DNA of 64,000 nt from positions 82,381,624 through 82,445,623 of the forward strand of contig NC_084478.1 in assembly GCF_027409185.1 (NCBI RefSeq), in the 5' to 3' direction. Every line of letters begins with the position of its first letter. The first letter of the stretch is position 1. Under the pieces are notes generated by a model that was not told the DNA's origin, ran no database searches, and worked only from the letters and a program-made list of their open reading frames with translations. This document shows, piece after piece, positions 48,861 to 58,990 of this stretch. The stretch comes from Cynocephalus volans (Eukaryota; Chordata; Mammalia; Dermoptera; Cynocephalidae). Both the position numbers and the translations under genes were made by a program.

Positions 48861-50649
48861 CATTCTAAACAACCAATAGATCAGCTGAGTCTCCAAAGAG
48901 CAGGAAGACCTATATACCAGAGATGATAAAGCTTATTCTAGCTGGAAAGAAGAAATGTGGATAAAAAATCCAATAGCCAAAGTAGAGTGAGTCACCTTTA
49001 ATGGCCACCTAGTAAATTCCAAGGGAACATTTATGTTACATCCAATAAGCAAGGAAAGGAAATGGCAATTCTCTAGGATAAAAACCTAAACCATATTTGT
49101 AAGCATCTACTAGAGAGATCAGTCTACAAAAATTATACAAGAGTACTTCAAAAAGTTCATGGAAAAATAAAATTGAAAGATAATATGAATCTTTCTGTGA
49201 ACTTTCTGAAGTGCCCTCATAATTTTTTCAGCTTAACAACTCATTTTTTTCCAATAGAAAAGTCTGAACGTATCCTCGCTTATCCAATATACTATAGCAG
49301 ATCCCTTTCAAATCTTCTTAATGTTTGCCAAATATTTATATTACTTCAGTAATGAAGACATGACTTCATAAAATAAAACCAAAGGTATAAATAATCATAA
49401 TGACTAAACAGGTTGTAGAGAAGAATTATAAACCAAATGAGACATTTTGATCTTTGGGACCTTATGAGAATACTTTATTCATTCAATATTCACTTTCTAA
49501 GCAGCTATTGTACACCAGGTGTGTTTAATGAATGCATAGGATTTCAAAAAGCAAAGAGGAAAAAAAAAGACATTCCACATGGAAATAGCAGCATGTAAGT
49601 TATTGGAGTTTTAAATGAAGATGAAATGTTTGGGGAGCTAGGTTCAGGAACTGACACATAAGATGTAGATGGTAGATGCGGCTAAAAAAGTAATTTTGTA
49701 CCATTTTGTGAAAGTGATTGTGTGCCATTTTGAGAAACTGAAGAAATTTTTGAGAGCAAATAAAGGGTCTTATTTGAAGATCTTCTTTGGATCTGTTCCA
49801 GTCTACTAACAGCTTTCTATACACACCCAGTTTGTTCTGGCTTTCTGATCAATGAATGATAAGTACATAGAACTAAGTTCAATTGAGTTTATGGAAAGCA
49901 TAGCTAATATTAAGACAAATTTATTCTACCTTTAAACTGAACCTTTCTTTGTAACCTGAGTAAATCCTCAAGAAGAGAACATTCACTGTTGAAAGAACTG
50001 AGATGTTGCCCCCCTGACAAAGTATAAATAAGTCTGGATGATAACCACAGTTCATAAATCCAGCTGCAGGAAGAAATTTAGCTCATTCTTTTCAAAAATA
50101 TACACATGTGCTGGTCAGTACAACTTCTCTCTGGAAGAAAGGAAATAAGTTAAAACAGTAATTTGATTTCTACTAAGACCATCACACTTAGTCCACTAGT
50201 TCAGAGAGGGACACTACCTCAGAGAGCAGTTTCCACATGGTTTGAAGGCTTTTCCTAGCCACCAGGAGTGATCTCAACTCCCATTCCAGAAGAAACAGAA
50301 ATGTGCACAGGTGTGAAGCACCAACACAAGAACTGTAATTCCACATGTAAGTATTTCTATAATAATGGTGGAAGCTTGTATTTCATCATGTGGGTTTGGG
50401 CTATTGTGGTAATGTGAAATACAGTATTTTATCAGTATCCAGGACTGAGCCAATGCTTTCAGCAACAACGGAGTGGCTTTCTTTCAAGTTTGGATAGTTT
50501 CCTTCCCACCTTACACCTTCATGAGATCTCTGAATCTTAACATCCATAGGATGTTTCAGCCTTTATTTGGCCTATTTCCTACCTCCAGACAGGGTCTCAT
50601 AGCAAGGCCAGAGATGACCTATTAGGAAAGAAGATAGTATGAACAGAAG
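48861..50649. other. Single-copy-looking flank with one MITE
   Basis: No gene seen. A palindromic MITE lies at 49141-49219. The rest is AT-rich and unassigned. Confidence 0.4.
49141..49219. mobile_element. Short palindromic MITE
   Basis: Left arm gagtacttcaaaaagttcat and right arm gaactttctgaagtgccctc are imperfect inverted complements of ~28 bp each. The 79-bp element folds into a hairpin, like mariner-type mammalian MITEs. Confidence 0.7.
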
Positions 50650-50790
50650 GCAGGACAGTCTGGGAGTCAATAAGATATAGATTCTGGTCTTGTTCCTGCT
50701 ACTAATTCACAACATGTCCTAGGGCAAGTCAGTTCCACTTTTTGTCATTTTTTCCTTCTTTCTAGAGTTCTAGACAACATGAGCTTAACA
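50650..50790 (+). mobile_element. MIR relic
   Basis: 'ctgggagtcaataagatat' followed by 'gggcaagtcagttccacttt' is MIR-core wording. Diverged. Confidence 0.6.
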
Positions 50791-50945
50791 CTTGCCAGCT
50801 CTAAAATCCTGGGATACATGAATGCTAGTGGTTTATCATTTGTACATGCATCCTCCCCTTTCTACAACATTTCCCCCGAGACAGACTCTCTGCTCAAGTA
50901 CTCATTGTCCACTTTCTCTTCTTACCATCCCACATCCCTCTAAAC

Positions 50946-51164
50946 CAGGGTTTTTGACCACTATTGACATTATAGGCCAAGTAATTTTTGTGTTGCGAAG
51001 GGCTGTCTTTTGCATTGTAGGGTGTTTAGCAGAATCTCAGGCCTCTACCAACTAGAAGCCAATATCACCACACACACACATATCCAGTTGTGGCAGCCAA
51101 AATTGTCTCCAGACATTGCCAAATGTGCTCTGGGATGGAAAACCTTCCCAGTTGAGAATCACTG
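50946..51164 (-). mobile_element. MER5A-like hAT (Charlie-type) MITE
   Basis: 219 bp, starting cagggtttttgaccac and ending gagaatcactg. The reverse complement follows the MER5A pattern, including 'gacattttggctgcc'-like and 'catttggcaatgtctggaga'-like parts. An 8-bp target-site duplication, CTCTAAAC/CCCTAAAC (50938-50945 and 51165-51172), fits hAT transposition. Confidence 0.85.
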
Positions 51165-51198
51165 CCCTAAACACACACATCAAAATAAAGTCATCATG

Positions 51199-51297
51199 CA
51201 AGTGAACAGATATGATATAGTGGGGGGGGGGTGGGAGGAACGGGTAAAGGGTCATGAAAATCAACTACAATGTACATTGAGAGTTAAAATAGTAAAA
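51199..51297 (+). mobile_element. 99-bp L1 3'-UTR-only insertion
   Basis: Contains the G-rich tract (51222-51238) and 'cgggtaaagggtcatgaaaa', as in the 3' UTRs at 15600 and 28345. Flanking repeats ATAAAGTCATCATG (51185-51198 and 51301-51314) are perfect over 14 bp. Extreme 5' truncation. Confidence 0.85.
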
Positions 51298-51429
51298 ATA
51301 ATAAAGTCATCATGAAAGAATGTGAAAAACTCATTCAATCTAGAATGGCAGTTAAACCCTCACAGCTATTGGAAAATGGAAGAGACTATCCAAAGGTGGT
51401 GAATTTTCAGTGACTGAAGCTGAAAAGAG

Positions 51430-52110
51430 GCTGTGTAACAATTTAGTGAGAATGTCTTCTTGCTTTCACTTTTGCTCCACCATTCCATTCTCCACATGGC
51501 CACCAGTATGAATTTCTTAAAATATAAATCAGATCACATTACTTCCTGCTCAAAACCTTCCAATGACTTTTTGTCACACTTGGAACAAAATTCAAATTCA
51601 TTACCAGAGGCTATGAAGCCCTATAAGAAGTAATCATTGCCTGCCTTTCCAACTGCATCTTGCACTACTCTCTCCCTTACTCATTATATGTCAACCTTGC
51701 CCAAACAAAACAAGCTCTTTTCATATCTCCATATCTTCACACGTACTGTTTCCTCTGCACAGAACACTCTTCCCCTAGATCTTTATATGACTGACTCCTT
51801 CTCATCCTTTTGATTTTGCCTCCTTAGAGAGGACTTCTCTACCCACTCTATCTTAAATAGCTATCTCCACCCCAACTAGTTATTCTATATTGGAGCACCC
51901 TGTTCCTTTTTTTATACATAGTACTTTCCATAATTTATAATGATCTTTGAGTTTAATTTTTTATTGTCCATATACCACCACCTCCAAGATCTTAAGTTTT
52001 ATGGGATGAGGGGACATAACTCCTTTTATTTTAGTACTATACCTCCAGCTCTTGTTAAAGTGCCTAGCAGATAGGAAGTAGTCCATAACTATTTGTTGCA
52101 TGATCACCAG
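51430..52110 (+). mobile_element. L2 relic
   Basis: 'atcacattacttcctgctca', 'cttgcccaaacaaaacaagc' and 'gtgcctagcagataggaag' are L2 3' region wording in order. No coding capacity. Confidence 0.75.
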
Positions 52111-52638
52111 TGTAGAGAAAATTTATCCAAGTGTAGTAAGAGGTGGAGCCTTTGAACTTTAAAGACCCTGTACAGTTTCATAATACTGTGATTCATTTAA
52201 TTATTAGTCAGATAATTGAGAGCCCATTATATGCAGGGTACCATGCCAGAGGAGATAATACATGTCCAAAAATAATCACAATTTAAGGCAGTATGTGATT
52301 CAAGTGCTATAGGAGTTCTGAGATGGGAGAAATCACTTTTGCATGAGTAATTAGCAAAAGGCTTTGTGGAAAAATAACATTTGAGCTAGGCCTTAAGGAA
52401 TGAGTAACATTTTTAACAAGCAAAGATGTAGACTAGATTTTGCTAAGTTGAAGCAATTGAATAGCAAGTGTCAAAGTGAGTTAGCAATAGAAAAGTGGGT
52501 TGAGGCCAGATTGAGGAAGACTGTGAATGCTGGATTAAATTTAACCTTGATTTGATTAGAAATGGAGAAACATTTAAAGATTTTGAGCTGGAGAATGGCA
52601 TAAATGCTACAGAAAAATTAATATGATAGCAGTATTTA
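52111..52638. other. Ancient-repeat-like single-copy flank
   Basis: 52300-52620 and 52835-52990 look like one old mammalian interspersed repeat ('caatagtccaggaagaggta' on the right), split by the SINE at 52639. I cannot name the family. No gene. Confidence 0.35.
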
Positions 52639-52768
52639 TTTATTTATTTTGTCTTTTTCGTGACCGGCACTCAGCCAGTGAGTGCACCGGCCATTCCTAT
52701 ATAGGATCCGAACCCGCGTCGCTGCGCTCCCAGCGGCGCACTCTCCGGAGTGCGCCACGGGCTCGCCC
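52639..52768 (-). mobile_element. tRNA-like SINE, second type, with intact TSD
   Basis: Minus strand: gggcgagcccgtggcgcac, A-box-like region, 'cgacgcgggttcggatcc' B box, tatatagga linker, second half 'ggccggtgcactcactggct', then an A-rich tail. A perfect 14-bp duplication GATAGCAGTATTTA lies at 52625-52638 and 52769-52782. It shares the linker and layout with the CYN-like dimers but has a different tRNA-like head, so it is a related subfamily. CpGs are still present, implying recent insertion. Confidence 0.85.
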
Positions 52769-52834
52769 GATAGCAGTATTTAGGTGTAAATGGAGTGGGC
52801 TCGCCCGATAGCAGTATTTAGGTGTAAATGGAGT
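52759..52834 (+). repeat. Perfect 38-bp tandem duplication across a SINE junction
   Basis: Positions 52759-52796 and 52797-52834 are identical (gggctcgcccgatagcagta ... ggagt). Each copy holds the SINE's 5'-terminal 10 bp, the target-site copy and 14 bp of flank. Confidence 0.95.
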
Positions 52835-53639
52835 GAAGAGGTAAAGAGACCACATCAGAAGCTCCTGCAATAGTCCAGGAAGAGGTAATGAGCACCAACA
52901 CTGGGTGATAAGAGTAGGATTTGAAAGATAGGGCTAGATATTATCTATAGTCCAAAAATAGAGTTCTCAGGACTTGGAATTTGATTGACATTTAGGGTTG
53001 AAGAATGACAAGGGAAAAAGATAACGATTCCAGAATTCAAGCCTAGGTGCTGCACTCTGAAAAATGAGAAAATGAAGACAATAAGCTAGTTTGGAAGGAA
53101 AAGGTGGTCACTTGGGTTTAGACATACTGAAGGTTGCTTTAGTGGTTACGGTTTTGTGCTGTAGTCCTGGCCTCCTGATACACATGGAGGAGAGGTTACA
53201 TTACTCAAGGATTTCCTAAAATATGCCAGTGACATTTTACCTGTTACCTACAGTTCCAAGGTCATTTATTGATTCAGCACATAAATATTTCCCAAGACCC
53301 TACCATGTACAAGGGCACTCCACTCCAATGTACTCAAACATGCCTCCTCATGCCCCTTCAGGGTGCTCAAATCCCAGAAAATTCAGACAAGACCTCAAAT
53401 AACTCTAAGGCAGACAAAATAGTGTTAGTCATTTGGGGAGGAGAGTTGGTAATGGGATTCAGACAAGAGGAAGAGGGCTTTCTGAGAGGAGCATCACCAC
53501 ATAGGTCTTTAGGAAGGAAGGGGCATTTGAGCTGAGCCTTGAATAGGGAAAATTTGAACAATATTTTTCTCTCCACAATTTGAAGACTGTGGAGAGAAAC
53601 AATCTAGGCAGAAGAAATTGCATATGCAAACATAACTTT

Positions 53640-53770
53640 TTTAGTCAAAAGATGTTGATCTGGTAGTAAATAGACCTGAGTTTGTATTACAGTTCTGTCA
53701 TTCACTTCCCTAAAGATCCCCTTCCTCTCTCAAGCCCTTGGTTTCCTCATCTGTAAAATAATAAAGGTCT
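53640..53770 (+). mobile_element. MIR relic
   Basis: 'agacctgagtttgtattaca' and 'tggtttcctcatctgtaaaa' are MIR wording. Confidence 0.7.
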
Positions 53771-53959
53771 TCCATGTGCTTCTATCCTGAAATTTTTTTC
53801 AAATATCAGGTAGTGTAGTTTGCCTCAGGATAGAATAGGTGAAAGAAAATAATGCAAGGGTAATTGGGTCTGTTGTCAAGTCTTAAATGCAGGCCTGGGA
53901 GCCTAAGCAGAGAAAGAAAATAGAAATCAAGACCCAGGCCTAAGCCCTGATATTGCACT

Positions 53960-54160
53960 TTTAGCTTGATACCAACTTAATAACATGTACTTTTTAGTCG
54001 TGTGGCCTAGAACTGGAACTTAGCTTTACCATACACCATGTTAAAATAGTCATGCTACCTCTCTAAGCTTCAGCCTCTTCATCTCTAAAATGGGAATAAT
54101 AACTAATTTATAGGGCTGTTGTGAAGAATAAATGAGACAATGTGTAAACAGTGCATATAG
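53960..54160 (+). mobile_element. MIR relic
   Basis: 'cttcagcctcttcatctcta', 'aaaatgggaataataactaa' and 'gggctgttgtgaagaataaa' are typical MIR 3' wording in order. Confidence 0.75.
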
Positions 54161-54289
54161 GTATGTTACTTTCTTGCCCCTCAGTCTCTTCTCCCCAGCA
54201 CCAAGCTTTAATTAGTCTTTGCTGACCAATTGTTTTTCTTCTCTGAAACAGGCTTCGAAACATATACAAAATCAAACCATTTTTCTCCA

Positions 54290-54925
54290 CCCCCACAGTC
54301 ATTCACCTGGTTTATTGCAATAGTCTTTTAATTGATCTGCCTGATTCTACTTTCCTGTTTACAGTCTATTCTTAATCTAACAACCAGAGTGACCCATTCA
54401 AAACATAAGTCAAATCATGTCACTCCTCTGCTCTAAACCCTACAATGCCTCCCTACCACGCTTAGAGCAAAAACTAGAATCTTTATAATGGCCTACTTCC
54501 CCTTAGCTTTTGAACTTCATCTACTTGTTAGCCACACTGTCTTCCTCGTTGTTTCTCCAATAGAAGACAAACATTCTCTTTTCACTTGTTTTCTCTGTCT
54601 GGATTTCCTTTCCTCATACTTCATACCATTAACTCTTTCATATTTTACTTAAATGTCATTTCTCAGTGAAGTCCTCTTAGACCACCACATTTAAAACTGC
54701 AACCCCCCCCCCCCCAGCATTCCCTGTCTTCCTTCCCTGTTTTTTTTTTTTTTTTTCTTCATGGCATTACCATCTAACATACCATAAAATTTAATTACTT
54801 ATTGGTGTTTCTTCCCACTAGAACATAAGCTTAATAAGGTCAGAGTCTTTATCTGTTCACTACCAATGTCTCCGTACACAGAATACCGCCTAGCACTTAA
54901 TATTTGTTGAGTGAGTTAATGATAC
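54290..54925 (+). mobile_element. L2 relic with C and T runs
   Basis: Collinear L2 wording: 'tcaaatcatgtcactcctct', 'ctaaaccctacaatgcctcc', 'cccactagaacataagctta' and 'cttaatatttgttgagtgag'. It contains a 13-C run (~54705) and a 17-T run (~54741). Confidence 0.8.
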
Positions 54926-55004
54926 AGTGGTACCATACCATGTGGCACTCCACTAAGTTATACAGTTTGTAAGCATTCTTGCAGTAAATCCTGCCTTGTA
55001 ATGT

Positions 55005-55100
55005 AGATACTATTAGGATCTCTATTTTAAAGGGGGAAAAAACTGAAACTCAGAGAGGTCAAGTGACTTTCCCGAAACCAGAGAGGGATTGTCTAAATGG
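55005..55100 (-). mobile_element. MIR relic, antisense
   Basis: 'gaaactcagagaggtcaagt' at 55044-55063 followed by 'gactttcccgaaaccag' is the antisense MIR core. Confidence 0.65.
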
Positions 55101-55509
55101 GGGCGCCAGGTTGGGTTGGATTTTGTGTAAGAACAGGTTCCCTGAGTAGGGAGCAGCCTGGAGTAAATATTGTGGTGGGTCTTGGGGGTGAGGTGACTTG
55201 GTTTCTTGAGATAAGATTTTGAGTTTATTGGCATCTACTGTCAAGCCCATGTTTTTTCCCCCAGCAATTGGAACTTACAAAGAAAATCTTCTTAAGTCTG
55301 CTGCAGCTGCCATGAATTTGAGATTGCAAGAGTTCCGGCCCCTTGAAGGCACTGGCTTTGAGACAGAAGCCATACCTAGCAGAAAGACACCTGAAACTAG
55401 TGGACTGACATGAAAAAGGAAGAGCCCACTATCGACATGGTTCTTCCCTCTCTTTCCCTCCCTTTTCATAGCCCCTACCCTCTTCATCTTTCTTTAATTT
55501 GTGCATATT

Positions 55510-55665
55510 TGTAAAACATTCAGTAATTCAGCCTGCCATCCACTGGAATGTAACTTTAGGAAGACAGTGCAGGAATTTCTGTCTTGTTCACTGCTGTATC
55601 CCGAGTGTCTCCAACAATTCCTGGTCGCGCAGTAGACGCTCAATATACAGTTGTGAAGTGAATCT
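55510..55665 (+). mobile_element. L2 3'-end relic near CDX4
   Basis: 'cttgttcactgctgtatccc' (55583) and 'agacgctcaatatacagttg' (55634) are L2 3' wording, ~700 bp before the CDX4 start codon. Confidence 0.65.
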
Positions 55666-56089
55666 CGGCCACTGAAAACAAAGCCCTCCTGCTGGGGGAG
55701 GGAGTAGGTAAGAGTAGGGAAAGCCTTTTTCGGTGGCAACACGGTCCAGTGCCGTGATGAAAACCCCTTCCAGGAATTGTGGGCAGAAGGGAGACTGCGG
55801 AAGCAGACTAGGTGAGCATGGAAATATCGGCGAAAGAGAGGAGGCCGCTATGTAAGGACTAAATTCCAGAGAGCAGGACTTTGCATTGCTTCTGCACGTC
55901 TCTACCTCACTTTGGAGGGAGCTGGTCAGAAACCCCTGAAGGAGCCCCTGCCTCCCAAAGTGTAAGACTGGTGCTATGGGCACCAGATGGACAGAATCAA
56001 GAAAGATGAGACAGAAAGGTCCGGGAGCTTGCGGAGAGGGGGGACAGAGTGAACAAGTTCCTGTGAAAGTGAAATGGCCCTTCATTTGA

Positions 56090-56160
56090 ATGCAAATGCT
56101 ATGTAAAAGCCTGAAGCCCCTTGACGTCAGCCCAGCCATTGGTGGCCCATCTATAGCGGT
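56090..56160 (+). promoter_or_regulatory. CDX4: Putative CDX4 proximal promoter
   Basis: Clustered motifs: octamer ATGCAAAT (56090-56097), palindromic CRE TGACGTCA (56122-56129), inverted CCAAT box ATTGG (56138-56142) and a weak TATA-like TATAG (56152-56156). They lie 190-256 bp before the start codon. Spacing from octamer to CRE to CCAAT is compatible with a compact promoter whose start site would be about 56170-56200. The start site itself cannot be read from sequence. Confidence 0.55.
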
Positions 56161-56200
56161 CTACTATTCACCTGGAAACCGTCGGGTTAGGAAACGTGGG

Positions 56201-56317
56201 ATGGAGTAGTCTGAGGGGCACAGAGGATCTTGCCGCACAACTGCGCACTGACCTACTGATTCTCTGCTGTTTCTCAAAGTTGGGTTGGGGCCTTACAGGT
56301 ACCTCAGGATGGCTTAG
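56201..56317 (+). promoter_or_regulatory. CDX4: Two minimal uORFs in the CDX4 leader
   Basis: ATGGAGTAG at 56201-56209 and ATGGCTTAG at 56309-56317 each encode two residues and stop. They would lie in the 5' UTR if transcription starts at or before ~56200. Minimal uORFs can lower downstream initiation; that effect here is inference. Confidence 0.5.
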
Positions 56318-56339
56318 GGAGCTCCTTCCTTCTACCCAA

Positions 56340-57100
56340 GCCGTCATGTATGGAAGCTGCCTTTTAGAGAAAGAAGCGGGCATGTACCCGGGCACTTTCA
56401 GAGGCTCTGGCGGGGGCGGCACCGCCGGAGCGAGCGGCACTGGCGCCAGTGGGAGTCCGCTGCCAGCCTCCAACTTTGCTGCGGCCCCGACTTATGGGCA
56501 CTACATGGGGTATCCCCATATGTCCAGCATGGATCCTCCTGGGCCGTCGCTGGGGGCCTGGGGCTCACCCTATAGTCCACCCAAGGAAGAATGGAGCGCG
56601 TACCCCGGGCCGTCCAGCACAATGGGCACAGTGCCCATGAACGACATGACCTCGAGCCTTACCGCTTTCGGCTCGCAGGACTACAGCAACCTGGACCCCC
56701 CAGGCGGCGGAAGCAGCGGCGGCAGCTTGCCAGCCCCGGCCGGCGGGTCACTGGTCCCCATTGACTTGGGCACCGCCGACTCCAGTTCTCCCACCAGGAG
56801 CCGCCACAGCCCCTATGCATGGATGCGTAAGACCGTGCAGGTGACCGGTGAGTAATTGATTCCAGTGCCTACACACTTTTCCTTCCTTCGCTTCTCCTCT
56901 ACTTTTTTGGCTTGCACGTCCTCCTACTCCTCAGGCCTCTCCGGGGAGAGCTTAACTGAGCAGAGTCCTGTGTGGCTGGCTGGTGGATTAAGTACCTCCC
57001 TCGCGCGCGCGCGTGTGCTCAAAGCAGCGGGGGCGCTTGGGACTAAACCTACCCTAGGGGTGTTTTTCGCCATTTCCTGATCAATCAAGGGGGTGAGCGC
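56340..57100. other. CpG-rich region over CDX4 exon 1
   Basis: CpGs are dense through exon 1 and the start of intron 1, including a CGCGCGCGCGCG run near 57002. The rest of the window is CpG-poor. It looks like a small CpG island typical of developmental gene 5' ends. Confidence 0.6.
56346..56847 (+). CDS. CDX4: CDX4 exon 1 coding part (caudal-type homeobox 4)
   Basis: CDX4 is a nuclear caudal-family homeodomain activator that patterns the posterior embryo and embryonic blood, acting on Hox genes and under Wnt control. Exon 1 encodes residues 1-167 plus the first base of codon 168. It starts MYGSCLLEKEAGMYPG, the conserved caudal N-terminus, then a Gly/Ala/Ser-rich stretch (residues about 19-38), NFAAAP and YMGYPHM motifs, a Ser/Pro-rich middle (SPYSPPKEEWSAYPGPSSTM) and the PBX-type hexapeptide YAWM (157-160) before KTVQVTG. 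ATG 56346 is the first in-frame ATG after a stop at 56154, has G at -3, and matches the family start. The splice donor is GTGAGT at 56848. Length fits the family (human CDX4 is 284 residues). No frameshift or stop is seen. Confidence 0.97.
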
Positions 57101-58879
57101 GTGAACAATGGGTATGTTGAGGCACAAGGATCAGAATTCAACCCTGTAGTTGCCAAGATGGGCACACAGATGCAAGGGAAAGCTTAACCGGTGAATGAGG
57201 CGAGAGGACAACGGTGGTGTACCGAAGTGCAGGCACTGCTGCTTTCCCGTTCCATTTACAAACCCTTTCCCATCCGGGCGGCCAGATCCCCACAAAAGCT
57301 GATGACGCTCAAGTTTGGTTCAAGGTGCTTGGCTGGCAACGGACCCTCCAGTTTAGTCAGGAAGGCCCAGACAGCAAAGCGGCCTCGTCACCCTGGCCTC
57401 TCAAGGAAGCTCCAGGTTCCTTAGCTCAAGTTGGCAGAGGCGAGTTGGCCTCAAACCCGTTGCCTTCTTCCAACGTCCTTTCCCCCAATGGAAGCGTAGA
57501 GGCAGGCGAGAAAGCTACAGCACTGAGCTGGCACGAAATATGCTACTCAACTCTCACACCTGTTGGGTGTGCACGAGTATCAGCCCCCGCGCTAAGTGGT
57601 TAAAGCCCTCATAACTTCAGGCAGGCGTCCCTGAGGTGTAGGGGCTGAATGCTGGTCTGTGACAGCGCGCGGGAAGGCACAACGATCCTAGCCTAATGGC
57701 CGACCAGCAAGCCAGTGGGCGACTGTTGGGAGCCAGGGGCGGAGAAAATGGGCGCTCTGCTTTAATCTTGGACGAGGAGAGGAGGGAGATGTTTGTTTTC
57801 AGCTGTAGTTGTTCTTTTATCACATTCTTACTATTCCAATCCTTGCTCCCTGTCATTAGAGAAAATTAGTAAATTCAACTCTATCACTTTCATCCCTCTG
57901 GGGAGGAAATGACATTTCAATAGCATTTGTCCACAATGATTATGCTCCTGTTCACAGTTCTGCATTTTCTCTCCCCTCCAAAAAGCAAAGGCGGGAGGAT
58001 GACAAGGAACCAACTAATTTATACCATTAGGAAGACTTTCAGACAGGAGAAGGAGATGAGAACATTACTAAGGTGGCAATCCCAAATTAAAATAGAACTT
58101 AAATGTTTGACTTTAAAGTGTTTGGGGGTAAATCCCCCATATTTTTCCAATATGGGGGAGTCACTGGCTAAGTAGGATAGAAAATGAAGTTAGGGTGGGA
58201 CACTCCCAGAGATGTTATTACATCGAATCTCAAGGTTGTAATTAACATCCATTCACTAAGCCCTAACAATCAGCAAAAGACACAAAAGCCAGAAAAGTAG
58301 ATGCTCCCAGTACAGGATTATGTTTTGAAACACTTTAGAAGGGGAAAGTCACTAGCATGTTGTTTGGAATAGAGAAAAATGAAAAAAAAGGACAAGACAA
58401 AAGAAATTATTCTGAGCCATGAATTTTCCGTTTATGAGAGAAAATATGACAGGTTTCTTTGCTTAAAACTCTTCTATTTGCTTTTGCTTTTATGAGCCAG
58501 AGCCTCTCTCTTGGGTAATTCTGGCACCAGAAGTTTAAAAGGGACCTCCTTATTCTGTTGCATCTCCATCATCAGCTAAACTCTCAAACCTGACTTTAAA
58601 ATGCCACCTCTACAAGATTTTCTCTCCAATTTCTATGTGAAGTTTAAAATTGAATGATGTTGAAACTCCTTTTACTCTTGGCAGCATACCCAAGAGGGTA
58701 TGATGAGGCTTTATTAAATTCAAACTTTGTTTCATTTGAATGTCTTACAACTAAAAACTACTTCTTTGCTATATTCTTGTAGCCCAAGGTGTGTATTTAG
58801 CAACAACTTAAGAATATGATGAAAAATATGGTCATCAGATTATTACTGCCCGGCCTCCCTCCCCGCCCCCCACCCCTGC

Positions 58880-58990
58880 CAAATTAAGCTGATCACCTCA
58901 CTGGACCACTCCAGACCAAAATTCACCCATTTATATGCTTAGCACATAGTGGGTGTTAAACAAATATTTGTTAAACGAATGAGTGAGTCA
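58880..58990 (+). mobile_element. L2 3'-end relic in CDX4 intron 1
   Basis: 'gcttagcacatagtgggtgt' (58938) and 'tatttgttaaacgaatgagt' are L2 3' wording. Confidence 0.7.

Noticed and set aside
55588..56139. 183-codon minus-strand frame upstream of CDX4
   Set aside because: Overlaps an L2 relic and the promoter region, low-complexity Ser/Pro/Leu content and no recognisable domain. A divergent gene is not excluded but is unsupported.
56168..56473. Minus-strand frame of 101 codons over CDX4 exon 1
   Set aside because: Shadow of the GC-rich coding exon; no splice, promoter or family support.
57201..57603. Possible extra CDX4 exon or separate gene in 57191-57603 frames
   Set aside because: Frames are on the flank of the CpG-rich region, lack splice sites in phase and do not resemble caudal proteins.
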